Positions 5,351-11,922 of a stretch of DNA of 12,130 nucleotides are shown here, piece after piece (the first letter of the stretch is position 1; each line of letters opens with the position of its first letter). The notes under the pieces are model-generated. The model searched no databases. It saw only the letters and a list, made by a program, of their open reading frames with translations, and was not told the origin of the DNA. The stretch covers positions 1 to 12,130 of the forward strand of contig JABMOA010000146.1 in NCBI GenBank assembly GCA_013204355.1. The letters are read 5' to 3'. Made by a program: the position numbers and the translations under genes. The stretch is from Candidatus Woesearchaeota archaeon. GTDB taxonomy: Archaea > Nanobdellota > Nanobdellia > Woesearchaeales > GW2011-AR9.

Positions 5351-5877
5351 TTTCTTAGGTAAGTTACAAAGTCATGTGTTTCCTTTTCTATTCTTGCAAT
5401 TTCTTTCCACCCATCTTTATTATAGTCAGGAAAAAAAGTGTCTCCTTCTATGTTAAATTTGACTTCTGTTAATTCTAATCTATCTGCTAAGGGAAGTGCT
5501 TCTGCATAAACACGCGCACCACCAATGATGAATACTTGTTGGTAATTAATTCCTCCAATAAATGGATCTCTCTCATCAATAGATTCTAAAGCATCTTCTA
5601 AGGATTCTCTTACATATGCTCCACTTGCGTCATAATTTTCATTACTTGTTAAAACCATGTTTAAACGATCTGGTAATGGACGATATGCTTTTGGGATTGA
5701 TTCCCACGTATTACTTCCCATGATGATGGGGTGTGGTTTTGTAAGTTCAGTAAATCTTTTTAAATCTCCTATCAAAGGTTTTGACCAAGGAAGATCTCCA
5801 TCTCTTCCAATTACACCATTTTGTGCAACTGCTGCGATTAGTACAATCTCAAAATCGTAGTTGTGGTTTTTTGTCAT
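5347..5877 (-). CDS. folA: Dihydrofolate reductase
   Basis: Reduces dihydrofolate to tetrahydrofolate with NADPH, recycling the folate oxidised by ThyA. From ATG 5877 it has 176 residues. Seen: VAQNGVIGRDGDLPW (17-31) containing the Met20-type loop; DLKRFTELT (38-46) with the catalytic acid Asp38; IIMGSNTWESIP (51-62); RPLPDRLNMVLT (66-77); and the NADPH-binding IIGGARVYAEAL (117-128). A GTG start eight codons upstream (5901) is in frame but lies inside the promoter palindrome and upstream of the likely transcription start, so I reject it. The gene sits between thyA and tmk, and the 4-bp overlap with tmk makes folA-tmk one operon. The inverted repeat at 5886-5938 suggests regulated transcription. 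Confidence 0.9.
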   Translation of the reverse strand: MTKNHNYDFEIVLIAAVAQNGVIGRDGDLPWSKPLIGDLKRFTELTKPHPIIMGSNTWESIPKAYRPLPDRLNMVLTSNENYDASGAYVRESLEDALESIDERDPFIGGINYQQVFIIGGARVYAEALPLADRLELTEVKFNIEGDTFFPDYNKDGWKEIARIEKETHDFVTYLRK

Positions 5878-5885
5878 TTTGTTGT

Positions 5886-5938
5886 TATATACTAAAAGCA
5901 CTAAATTTTCGTACTTTTAATTAGTGCTTTTGTATATA
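5886..5938. repeat. Inverted repeat enclosing the folA promoter
   Basis: The arms 5886-5904 and 5921-5938 pair over 18 bp with a single bulged T (5893), around a 16-nt centre. The centre reads TTAAAAG then CGAAAAT on the minus strand and holds the best TATA candidates for folA-tmk. This fits an operator around the TATA box, or an RNA hairpin at the end of a thyA read-through transcript. The length of pairing makes chance unlikely. Confidence 0.7.
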
Positions 5939-5940
5939 CC

Positions 5941-5974
5941 AGAGCAATTATTTAGTTTGAATATTAATTGCTCT
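5941..5974. repeat. Second inverted repeat between thyA and folA
   Basis: AGAGCAATTA (5941-5950) and TAATTGCTCT (5965-5974) form a perfect 10-bp inverted repeat with a 14-nt loop. It is only 2 bp from the larger repeat next to it and 25 bp after the thyA stop. It may be an RNA 3'-end structure for thyA or a second operator. Confidence 0.65.
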
Positions 5975-5998
5975 CAGTATATTATTATTTTTCTCAAT

Positions 5999-6793
5999 TT
6001 ATACTGCAATTGGTGCTCTAATTCTTGGATATGGATTATATCCTTCTATTTTGAAATCTTCATAACAAAACCTATCAATTGTTTTTATCTCAGGATTTAA
6101 ATGTAATGTTGGTAATGGTCTTGGTTCACGAGTTAATTGTAGTTTTGCTTGATCATGATGGTTATTATAAAGATGATAATCTCCTAATACATGAATAAAT
6201 TCTCCTGGTTCTTTCCCAGTAACTTGCGCCATCATTTGTGTTAAAAGTGCGTAACTTGCAATATTAAAAGGCACGCCTAAAAAGAAGTCTGCTGAACGTT
6301 GATACATTTGACAACTTAATTTATTATCTGCAACATAGAATTGATATAATAAATGACAAGGTGGTAAAGCCATCTGATCAATTTCTGCGGGGTTCCATGC
6401 TGTTACAATATGTCTTCGTGAATCAGGATTTTTTTTGATTTGATTTACAACATCATCTAGCTGATCAATAATTCCCCCATCAGGAGTCGGCCATGAACGC
6501 CATTGCGAACCATACACAGGACCTAAATCACCTTTCTCATCTGCCCATTCATCCCAAATATTAACTCCATTATCATTTAAATATTTAATATTAGTATCTC
6601 CTTTCAGAAACCATAACAATTCATGAATAACACTTTTCATGTGAATTTTTTTAGTTGTGACAAGAGGAAAACCTTTTGACAAATCAAAACGTAACTGAGC
6701 ACCAAACTTTGAACGTGTTCCTGTTCCAGTTCTATCACTTTTATTGTTTCCTGTGTCTAAAATATCTTGCATCAAATCTAAATATTGTCTCAT
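5999..6793 (-). CDS. thyA: Thymidylate synthase, folate-dependent (ThyA type)
   Basis: Converts dUMP to dTMP using methylene-tetrahydrofolate. 264 residues, the same length as E. coli ThyA, with an essentially gap-free match from memory. Seen: DRTGTGT (20-26) with Arg21; [10 protein letters not shown] (42-51); [11 protein letters not shown] (58-68); [20 protein letters not shown] (79-98); PDSRRH (123-128); LPPCH with the catalytic Cys146; [20 protein letters not shown] (165-184); GDYHLY (204-209) and the C-terminal APIAV. All catalytic residues are present. The close bacterial resemblance suggests acquisition from bacteria. The TATA box about 26 nt before ATG 6793 indicates a leaderless mRNA. 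folA and tmk follow on the same strand, completing dTDP synthesis with folate recycling. Confidence 0.96.
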   Translation of the reverse strand: MRQYLDLMQDILDTGNNKSDRTGTGTRSKFGAQLRFDLSKGFPLVTTKKIHMKSVIHELLWFLKGDTNIKYLNDNGVNIWDEWADEKGDLGPVYGSQWRSWPTPDGGIIDQLDDVVNQIKKNPDSRRHIVTAWNPAEIDQMALPPCHLLYQFYVADNKLSCQMYQRSADFFLGVPFNIASYALLTQMMAQVTGKEPGEFIHVLGDYHLYNNHHDQAKLQLTREPRPLPTLHLNPEIKTIDRFCYEDFKIEGYNPYPRIRAPIAV

Positions 6794-6815
6794 AGTAAAT
6801 CATAGAAACATCTCC

Positions 6816-6822
6816 TTTAAAA
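6816..6822 (-). promoter_or_regulatory. TATA box of thyA
   Basis: Minus strand TTTTAAA within ATATATTTTAAAGG, centred 26 nt before ATG 6793. The GGAGAT just downstream looks like an SD but would lie upstream of the predicted transcription start. Confidence 0.6.
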
Positions 6823-6920
6823 TATATTATGAGGATGGAAGATGTGTTTTACCATTTAGAGTTTACAAGCTGATATAGTGAAATTTATTGAACTATTTTA
6901 AAAAATATAATTTTTTAATA

Positions 6921-7157
6921 CTACTCTAGAATTCTCAACACTTTTTGTCTGCTTCTTTCACCAGATTTGATTTCTACTTTAAGATTGAATTCTTTCTTGA
7001 AGAATTTGATTAATTGTGTGTTTGTTTTGTTTTTATCTGGGATTGCGGAGAGGTAGAGTTTTAATTTGTGATCTTCTTCTATTAGTTTTGTTTGTGAGGC
7101 ATTTGGGATTACTTTGAGAAGAAGTAGATTGTTTAAAATATGTTTTTGAATATCCAC
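6921..7157 (-). CDS. DUF167 / YggU-family protein
   Basis: A small conserved protein of unknown role (UPF0235 family), 78 residues. Seen: the opening strand LLLKVIPNASQTKLI (12-26), matching the family's V-x-P-x-A-S pattern; the strand KLKLYLSAIPDKNKTN (31-46), where the family has A-P-x-x-x-x-A-N; the helix TQLIKFFKKEF; and KSGERSRQKVLRI (64-76), matching its K-G-x-x-S-R-x-K. The start is GTG at 7157; an ATG 2 nt upstream is in another frame and stops quickly. The TATA-like TATTAATAAA (7179-7188) lies at the leaderless distance. It is divergent from the Gins51 gene. Oligo-T lies just past its stop on the minus strand (about 6898-6916). Confidence 0.8.
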   Translation of the reverse strand: MDIQKHILNNLLLLKVIPNASQTKLIEEDHKLKLYLSAIPDKNKTNTQLIKFFKKEFNLKVEIKSGERSRQKVLRILE

Positions 7158-7178
7158 ATAATGACTTTGATATCTATA

Positions 7179-7188
7179 TTAATAAACC
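7179..7188 (-). promoter_or_regulatory. TATA box of the DUF167 gene
   Basis: Minus strand TTTATTAATA, centred about 26 nt before the GTG at 7157, supporting this non-ATG start. Confidence 0.5.
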
Positions 7189-7260
7189 TATCTTCTCAAA
7201 GAACAATAGTTTTAAAAACATCCTAGTCTCTAGAAAAGATGGGGTTGGTGTTTAGTTTAG

Positions 7261-7287
7261 TGTGAAATCTATAAAGAGTATTTCACA
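7261..7287. promoter_or_regulatory. Palindromic operator-like site around the Gins51 TATA box
   Basis: TGTGAAAT (7261-7268) and ATTTCACA (7280-7287) are perfect inverted copies flanking the TATA box CTATAAAGA (7269-7277). Initiation about 26 nt after the TATA centre leaves a leader of about 12 nt before ATG 7311. A dimeric factor bound here would block TBP, so a repressor site is the simplest reading. Confidence 0.6.
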
Positions 7288-7310
7288 TTTAAAAAGAATA
7301 ATTGTAGGTT

Positions 7311-8015
7311 ATGGCAGAAGAAATAAAGATTACACTAGAAACGTTGTACGATTTTCTGCGCAATGAAAAAAAGCGAGAAGATTTACAAAAACTAGAAAGC
7401 ACGTTCTATGTAGATGTTGTTTCATATGTAAGGGAAAAAAATGCATTACTTGCAAATCAAAAAGATTCTGACAATCCATTTGCAACTGGAGAAAAGGAGA
7501 AGCTTGAATATGAATTACGAAGTATTAAAAGAATTCTCAAGGAGATTCATGAAAAGCGTGAGAAGAAGATTATTGATATTGCGTTAAATAGATCTAGAAC
7601 TGGTTCAAATATTATTGATACGACTTCTATGTTAAGAGAAGAAAAAGTATTTTACACAAAACTGTTAGCAAATTTAGATATTTATAGACATGGTGTGTTG
7701 TTGAAGTTATTTCAAGGTGAACTTCCTGATATGGGGATGAACCATCCTCAAATAAATATTGAAATTGCAAAACCTGTCGTTGAAGAAAAGGAAATTAAGT
7801 CTCCAGAATCAGCGATATCAGAAAATAAAACAGAAGTTAAATCAAATTTTAAAGACACAGGAGAAAAACATAAAATTAAATTTCTTCATGCAGTGCCAAG
7901 TTTTGTGTGGAAGGACATGAAAGTATATGGTCCTTTTGATGTAGGTGATGAAACAGAAATATTTCCTGAAGTTGCTGCTCTTTTAGTGAGAAAGGGTAGA
8001 GCTGAGAAAGTTTAA
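7311..8015 (+). CDS. gins51: GINS complex subunit Gins51 (archaeal Sld5/Psf1 homologue)
   Basis: Structural subunit of the replicative CMG-like helicase (Cdc45/RecJ-MCM-GINS). 234 residues. The A domain comes first (about 7-135): ITLETLYDFLRNEKKREDL (7-25), the long helical pair around residues 60-96, and ALNRSRTGSNIIDTTSMLREE (91-111), the signature NxSRTGSxIID region. A charged, disordered linker follows (about 150-187). The small C-terminal B domain is at about 188-234: KFLHAVPSFVWKDMKVYGPF, then EVAALLVRKGRAEKV. The A-then-B order is the Gins51 arrangement; Gins23 has the reverse. The stop codon overlaps that of the convergent phosphoribosyltransferase gene. The promoter carries a palindrome, so expression may be controlled. 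Confidence 0.88.
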   Translation: MAEEIKITLETLYDFLRNEKKREDLQKLESTFYVDVVSYVREKNALLANQKDSDNPFATGEKEKLEYELRSIKRILKEIHEKREKKIIDIALNRSRTGSNIIDTTSMLREEKVFYTKLLANLDIYRHGVLLKLFQGELPDMGMNHPQINIEIAKPVVEEKEIKSPESAISENKTEVKSNFKDTGEKHKIKFLHAVPSFVWKDMKVYGPFDVGDETEIFPEVAALLVRKGRAEKV

Positions 8016-8569
8016 AGTAATAAATCTGCAATTTTATCGCCTTTGCATTCTCTAATTTCTTCTTTTGTATATCCTACAAGTTCATGAGGAAACATAACCC
8101 ATTTATCTGTTTGATGAATAAAATAGTCTGGAACTCTTTCTGTTAAATTTTTTTCTGGTTTATACCACACCGTTCCAACCTTAATTTTTTGTGGAGCATT
8201 TCGTCTTGCTTGTTTTCGTAATTCTAATATAAATTCACAAATACTTAATCCGGTATCATAAACGTCATCTAAAATTAATAAAGAATCGTCACCATTGATT
8301 GTTCTTAAAATCTGTGACATATCTTGAACATCAACTTGTCTTTTTCTGTTATCTATCCCACCATTATATCCTGAAGTACCAATTGCAGTATGTTTAGTAT
8401 CAACATTATGAAATTTGAGGTATTCATGAACTGCCTTTCCCACATCTGTCCCACCACGCCATAAAGCAATAAGATAAGTTGGTGTGAAATCTTCATCTAA
8501 CATAACCTTTTTCCCAATTTTATAAGAATCTACGAGAAGTTCATCTGCTGTAACGGATATGTCTACCAT
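8012..8569 (-). CDS. Purine-type phosphoribosyltransferase (hypoxanthine/xanthine-guanine salvage)
   Basis: Type I phosphoribosyltransferase, expected to couple a purine base to PRPP. 185 residues. Seen: ALWRGGTDVGKAVHEYL (35-51), the PPi-binding loop and helix; the PRPP-binding loop LLILDDVYDTGLSI (97-110); VGTVWYKPEKN (about 133-143); and VPDYFIHQTDKWVMFPHEL (about 147-165), where the Lys-Trp and neighbouring residues form the base-binding hood. DKWVxFPxE is typical of archaeal/bacterial Gpt-like xanthine-guanine or hypoxanthine enzymes; the exact base cannot be decided. The start ATG 8569 has a TATA-like TTATTAATA about 24-26 nt upstream. The 3' end overlaps the Gins51 stop tail to tail. 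Confidence 0.85.
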   Translation of the reverse strand: MVDISVTADELLVDSYKIGKKVMLDEDFTPTYLIALWRGGTDVGKAVHEYLKFHNVDTKHTAIGTSGYNGGIDNRKRQVDVQDMSQILRTINGDDSLLILDDVYDTGLSICEFILELRKQARRNAPQKIKVGTVWYKPEKNLTERVPDYFIHQTDKWVMFPHELVGYTKEEIRECKGDKIADLLL

Positions 8570-8588
8570 AATTTTAGGATTAAATTGG

Positions 8589-8597
8589 TATTAATAA
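8589..8597 (-). promoter_or_regulatory. TATA box of the phosphoribosyltransferase gene
   Basis: Minus strand TTATTAATA, about 24 nt before ATG 8569. Confidence 0.45.
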
Positions 8598-8633
8598 CTA
8601 TTTCTATTCTTTAATACAAATTATACAGGTAAC

Positions 8634-8642
8634 TTTTTAAAA
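8634..8642 (+). promoter_or_regulatory. TATA box of the MnmC-like methyltransferase gene
   Basis: TTTTTAAAA centred 26 nt before ATG 8664. This selects 8664 over the in-frame TTG at 8655. Confidence 0.55.
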
Positions 8643-8663
8643 CAAGTTAATTCTTTGAAGCAT

Positions 8664-9320
8664 ATGAAAAAAGTACTTACAGCAGATCAATCTGAAACAT
8701 TCCTTAATGAAGAAGTTGGCGAGAGCTATCATTCATATACGGGCGCTGTTGAGGAAGCGATGAAGAAGTATGCAGAACCTACAAAGATTCGTGAACTAGC
8801 GAAGAGTGGACAGATTAGAATCCTTGATGCGTTCTTTGGGATGGGTTATAATTCTGCGATGGCTGTTTCTGTTGCACTTGAAGAAAATCCAGATTGTAAA
8901 ATAGAAGTTGTTGGATTAGAATTAGATGCAGCAATTGTTTCTAAGATTCAGGAAGTAAATCCAGAAATTCCTTTCTTCAAATATTATAAAAAATTATCAA
9001 TCGATCAGTTATCTTTTGTGGAAGACAATGTTTCTGTGAAAATTTTATTAGGAGATATCAGAGAGACAACAAAACAGTTAGGGAATGAATATTTTGATGT
9101 TGTGTTTTGGGATCCTTTCTCTCCAAAAACAATGCCTGATATGTGGTCCGAAGATTTATTTAAAGAGATGGCTCGTGTGATGAAAAGTACTGGTGTGTTG
9201 GCCACATATTCGTGTGCAAGAATGGTGAGAGATAATATGGTGAAAGCTGGTTTGTTTTATGATGATGGTCCGTGTGTTGGAAGAAGAGGGCCTGGAACGT
9301 TGGCTGTGAAGTGGGAGTGA
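8664..9320 (+). CDS. MnmC2-like (DUF752/COG4121) SAM-dependent methyltransferase
   Basis: A 218-residue Rossmann methyltransferase resembling the stand-alone MnmC methylase domain, which in bacteria completes the mnm5(s2)U wobble modification of tRNA. Seen in family order: LTADQSETFLNEEVGESYHS (5-24), the T-x-D-x-S-x-T and Y-H-S entry motif; SAM motif I ILDAFFGMGYNSA (53-65); VVGLELD (82-88); ILLGDIRE (127-134); DVVFWDPFSPKTMPDMW (145-161) with the DPFSP active-site motif; and a C-terminal LATYSCARMVRDNMVKAG (179-196) followed by a glycine-rich GRRGPGTLAV. An in-frame TTG three codons upstream was rejected on promoter position. Its substrate in an archaeon is uncertain. Confidence 0.85.
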   Translation: MKKVLTADQSETFLNEEVGESYHSYTGAVEEAMKKYAEPTKIRELAKSGQIRILDAFFGMGYNSAMAVSVALEENPDCKIEVVGLELDAAIVSKIQEVNPEIPFFKYYKKLSIDQLSFVEDNVSVKILLGDIRETTKQLGNEYFDVVFWDPFSPKTMPDMWSEDLFKEMARVMKSTGVLATYSCARMVRDNMVKAGLFYDDGPCVGRRGPGTLAVKWE

Positions 9321-9411
9321 TTGGTTATTAAAAAGTGATTTCTTCTTCTAGATAAAATTCAAGGTTAATCTGCTAATTTAAGATTATATTTAACTTCTTA
9401 TGAATACAAAA

Positions 9412-9421
9412 AATTATAAAC
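9412..9421 (+). promoter_or_regulatory. TATA box deciding the start of the putative lipoprotein gene
   Basis: AATTATAAAC centred about 28 nt before ATG 9445. It lies inside the longer reading frame that begins at 9400, so that longer frame would not be on the transcript. Confidence 0.45.
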
Positions 9422-9444
9422 AAACCAGGTTTATTAATTTTAAA

Positions 9445-9987
9445 ATGAAAAGACAAATGTTATATTTATTGGCAGCAACTTTTTTAGGTTGTGGTAGCGA
9501 TAAACCTGATGAGATGAGGCCTTCATTGGATAATATCTCACAAGTAGGATTGGGAGAATATGATTCATCAAGAGTGAAAGATAGTTTAAAATCTTTAGTG
9601 ACTCACTGCCATGAATTCAACGATAATTCAAAATGGGCTAGTGAATATGAAACTGATTGTGGTATTGTTATACCTGAAACTAAAGAAACTGATGACTTGA
9701 TTTCTGGAAAAGGTAGAGTAAATGGGTATAACCCAGAAACAATTCCTTCAGGAGAGGGTTTCATGACTATTAGTCATAAACCAGGAAAAACTCCCGAAAT
9801 TATCCTAAATGGTTCTAAAATCACAGGTAAGTCTTCTAGTTGTTACCTTGATACTTGTCTTGATCCAGTAATAAAGCATATTCGTTCGGTTGATTCTCGT
9901 AATGGGAATCATCTTTTTGAAAATGTTGTGAATTTTTATGCAAGAGAAGTCTCAGAAAGATATACACATGGCATTAAATTAAGGTGA
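9445..9987 (+). CDS. Putative secreted lipoprotein, orphan
   Basis: 180 residues from the ATG at 9445. The N-terminus MKRQMLYLLAATFLGCGSDK is a short classical signal peptide ending in a lipobox-like FLGC, predicting lipid attachment at Cys16 and an extracellular protein (Phe at -3 is not the ideal residue). Four further cysteines (55, 72, 133, 138) could form two disulfides. The mature part is polar, with a CYLDTC motif and an IIxNGSKITGKS strand region; I recognise no domain. The frame is open for 15 more codons to an ATG at 9400, but that would bury the signal peptide, and a TATA box fits 9445. The gene ends 2 bp from the convergent Bud32 stop. Probably lineage-specific surface protein; function unknown. 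Confidence 0.65.
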   Translation: MKRQMLYLLAATFLGCGSDKPDEMRPSLDNISQVGLGEYDSSRVKDSLKSLVTHCHEFNDNSKWASEYETDCGIVIPETKETDDLISGKGRVNGYNPETIPSGEGFMTISHKPGKTPEIILNGSKITGKSSSCYLDTCLDPVIKHIRSVDSRNGNHLFENVVNFYAREVSERYTHGIKLR

Positions 9988-9989
9988 AA

Positions 9990-10601
9990 TTAATTTTTAA
10001 TTTTATTCCGTCCACGCATTCTTACTTTTTCTAATCTTTTAAGAACTTCTGTTGCATCTGGATTTGAAACTTTATAAGCTTCCATTGCGTCTTCAAATAA
10101 TGTTGGTTGTTTGAAATGTGAGGATGCGAGTGATCTTTCTAATAAAAATAAATCTACAGCTTTGTCTTCATCACGTTCTGAGAATTGTGCTAATCCGAAA
10201 TCTATGAAATGTAATTTGTTTGTTTTCATATGAACAATCATGTTTGAGGTTGTTAAGTCTCCATGAATAATATTCTTTGTGTGCATTCTTCCAATCATTG
10301 CACCCATATCTTTTGCAAATTGTTGATACTCATCTCCTCTTTTAAGAACTTCTTTCAATGTTTCTCCAGGAATAAAATCCATGACAATTGACATTCGTTT
10401 GTCGGAGAATTCTTTCATGTGTGGAGCTGGAAAATTAAACTCTTCTAATCTACTAAGAATTTTAGCTTCTCTTCGTGTCCTGAATTGGCGTAAGGAATCA
10501 TCTAGATGTTTTAATCTATAGGATTTACTAAGGCGTTCTTTAATGACGTCGTTTCCATCTTTGTAGATGATTGCTTCTGCTCCTTGCGCTATTCTGTTCA
10601 T
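9990..10601 (-). CDS. bud32: Bud32, KEOPS complex kinase/ATPase
   Basis: Atypical small kinase (piD261/PRPK family) that works with Kae1 in KEOPS to make t6A37 in tRNAs. From ATG 10601 it has 203 residues, the usual length of the stand-alone protein. Seen: AQGAEAIIYKDG (5-16), the reduced glycine-rich loop; the ATP-binding Lys21 in VIKERLSKSYR; RTRREAKIL with Glu45; the hinge VMDFIPGETL (73-82); the catalytic loop IIHGDLTTSNMI (111-122); and the metal-binding IDFGLAQF (133-140). It is not fused to Kae1, unlike many euryarchaeal versions. The frame is open 38 codons further upstream (to 10715), overlapping the HAD gene, but that extension has no family counterpart and a TATA box fits 10601. 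Confidence 0.92.
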   Translation of the reverse strand: MNRIAQGAEAIIYKDGNDVIKERLSKSYRLKHLDDSLRQFRTRREAKILSRLEEFNFPAPHMKEFSDKRMSIVMDFIPGETLKEVLKRGDEYQQFAKDMGAMIGRMHTKNIIHGDLTTSNMIVHMKTNKLHFIDFGLAQFSERDEDKAVDLFLLERSLASSHFKQPTLFEDAMEAYKVSNPDATEVLKRLEKVRMRGRNKIKN

Positions 10602-10620
10602 AAAAATTGAAATATTGAGG

Positions 10621-10632
10621 ATGTTTAAATAA
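10621..10632 (-). promoter_or_regulatory. TATA box of bud32
   Basis: Minus strand TTATTTAAACAT, centred 26 nt before ATG 10601 and located in the gap after the HAD gene stop. It decides the short start. Confidence 0.55.
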
Positions 10633-10644
10633 TTATTGGTTGAA

Positions 10645-11526
10645 TTAGAATGGAAGATCCAATTGAGAATTTTCAAGAATGGTGTCCAATGCGATCCTTC
10701 TAAATTTATTTTCAAGTATCAAAGACAATTCGCTCCCTTCCGTATAATCAGCTCCCACTAATTTATGAACTCTTCCTTCTGTGACAAGTTTTTTCCCTCT
10801 TTCTAAGGATCCTATTGTAAGAGGATTATAAACTCCGACACACAAACCATTACGGTCATACATCACTGCAAAAGGTGGAACATCTGTAAATCCATCTGCA
10901 ACGTAAACCATACGTTTAAATGGTACTTTTCTATTGCCTTTTGACATACGCCCTTGGATATTAATATTTTGATCAACATCTGCTCCTTTATTTACTGAAA
11001 AGAAATGTAATGGTTTCAAATTAGGTCCTATAGCTGATGTAATTGATGCTAAAGTTTCTTGTGGTAAGCCAAGGTAACTTCCTTCAATATATTCTGATGC
11101 AATTACTTGATCTACATAGGGAGCTATTTCTGAACCTAAAATAATTTGTCTATTTCCTGTACTCACAATATGATGTTCTAATTTTATTCCTTCGTGGTTA
11201 AATTCTTGATTGATTCTTTCTTTAGATCTTTTAAAATAATCAATTACTCCTGGAAAAAATTGAATCCTCTTACCCAACTCTCGTAAATCGTCATTTGTAA
11301 ATGGAGGTAATTTTTTTTCATTAATATATTTCATAAAAACATTCATATACGCATGTTCGTCATCTATCTGTAAATTATCACCTAAAACTCTTTGTTTAAA
11401 TTTATCACAATCATTAAAGAAATCTTCAGCATCAATCCCATATTCTGCAAGGATTGGATGAAACATTGTATCTGGAATTAAGGTGCCGTCAAAGTCGTAA
11501 AAACATACTATTTTGTATTCTTTCAT
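10645..11526 (-). CDS. HAD-superfamily phosphohydrolase
   Basis: A 293-residue haloacid-dehalogenase-fold hydrolase, likely a phosphatase acting on a small soluble substrate. Seen: motif I FYDFDGTLIPDT (9-20) with nucleophile Asp11 and acid/base Asp13; a helical cap of about 100 residues; motif II IVSTGN (120-125) with Ser122; the motif III Lys, probably Lys204 in VPFKRMVYVADG; and motif IV VADGFTDVPPF (209-219) with Asp211 and Asp215. All four HAD motifs are present, so it should be catalytically active. Substrate unknown: the overall pattern (STGN, then DGFTDVPP) is like uncharacterised archaeal and bacterial HAD proteins. Start ATG 11526 has a TATA box about 28 nt upstream. It is followed by bud32 on the same strand after 43 bp, but bud32 has its own promoter. 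Confidence 0.82.
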   Translation of the reverse strand: MKEYKIVCFYDFDGTLIPDTMFHPILAEYGIDAEDFFNDCDKFKQRVLGDNLQIDDEHAYMNVFMKYINEKKLPPFTNDDLRELGKRIQFFPGVIDYFKRSKERINQEFNHEGIKLEHHIVSTGNRQIILGSEIAPYVDQVIASEYIEGSYLGLPQETLASITSAIGPNLKPLHFFSVNKGADVDQNINIQGRMSKGNRKVPFKRMVYVADGFTDVPPFAVMYDRNGLCVGVYNPLTIGSLERGKKLVTEGRVHKLVGADYTEGSELSLILENKFRRIALDTILENSQLDLPF

Positions 11527-11548
11527 ATTTTCTAGAAACAGCTATCTA

Positions 11549-11560
11549 CTCTTTAAAATA
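11549..11560 (-). promoter_or_regulatory. TATA box of the HAD hydrolase gene
   Basis: Minus strand TATTTTAAAGAG, centred about 28 nt before ATG 11526, in the short gap after trxA. Confidence 0.5.
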
Positions 11561-11561
11561 T

Positions 11562-11580
11562 AAAAGAAAGAAAGAAATAT
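11562..11580 (-). terminator. Pyrimidine-rich terminator after trxA
   Basis: Immediately after the trxA stop the minus strand carries AAATATTTCTTTCTTTCTTT, a (TTTC) repeat rich in T. It could end the trxA transcript before the HAD promoter. Canonical runs of five T are missing, so efficiency is doubtful. Confidence 0.35.
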
Positions 11581-11901
11581 TTAAACTTTTGCTAAAACTG
11601 CATCAATTTTCTGTTTCAACATTGGTTTTGGTGCGAATCCTACAATCCTATCTACTTCTTTACCATTCTTGAATACAATTAAGCAAGGTATTCCTTGAAC
11701 TGCTGATTCTTGTGCTGGTCCTGGGTATGCTTCTGTGTCTAGTTTTGCGAATGTGAGTTTACCTTTATATTCGGGTGCTAATTCTTCAAATACGGGTCCC
11801 ATCATTTTACATGGACCACACCATTCTGCCCAAAAATCTACGATGATTGCATCACCGGAAATTGCGTCTTTAAATGTTTGTTCAGTTAATTCTTTTACCA
11901 T
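11581..11901 (-). CDS. trxA: Thioredoxin
   Basis: Small cytosolic disulfide reductase, 106 residues, normal thioredoxin length. Seen: the TFKDAIS helix; VDFWAEWCGPCKMMGPVFEEL (21-41) with the canonical redox site CGPC (28-31) and the buried Asp of the preceding region replaced by the usual FWAEW context; FAKLDTEAYP; the cis-proline loop GIPCLIVFKNGKEVDRIVG with an extra Cys before Leu; and a C-terminal helix. All residues needed for activity are visible. A TATA box (11923-11932) lies 26 nt upstream of the ATG. GAGAGGT 8 nt before the ATG could be an SD if transcription starts further upstream. No thioredoxin reductase is nearby. Confidence 0.95.
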   Translation of the reverse strand: MVKELTEQTFKDAISGDAIIVDFWAEWCGPCKMMGPVFEELAPEYKGKLTFAKLDTEAYPGPAQESAVQGIPCLIVFKNGKEVDRIVGFAPKPMLKQKIDAVLAKV

Positions 11902-11922
11902 TATTGTTTACCTCTCTGGTAA

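Noticed and set aside
5878..5901. GTG start for folA eight codons upstream of the chosen ATG.
   Set aside because: It lies within the promoter palindrome, upstream of the probable transcription start, and the extra residues are not part of the DHFR fold.
6737..6803. ATG at 6803 with GGAGAT six nt upstream, opening a 20-codon ORF that overlaps the thyA start in another frame (possible regulatory upstream ORF).
   Set aside because: The TATA box at 6816-6822 places the transcription start at about 6793, so both the SD-like site and this ATG would be upstream of the mRNA. GGAGAT is more simply the flank of the TATA box, as TTTAAAGGAG also occurs in the tfs promoter.
7239..7265. An 8-codon ATG ORF about 24 nt after a TATA-like TTTTAAAAAC upstream of Gins51.
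   Set aside because: Too short to judge; it ends inside the Gins51 operator palindrome, and the spacing match could be chance in A+T-rich DNA.
10602..10715. 38-codon N-terminal extension of Bud32.
   Set aside because: It overlaps the HAD gene, has no counterpart in the family, and contains the bud32 TATA box.
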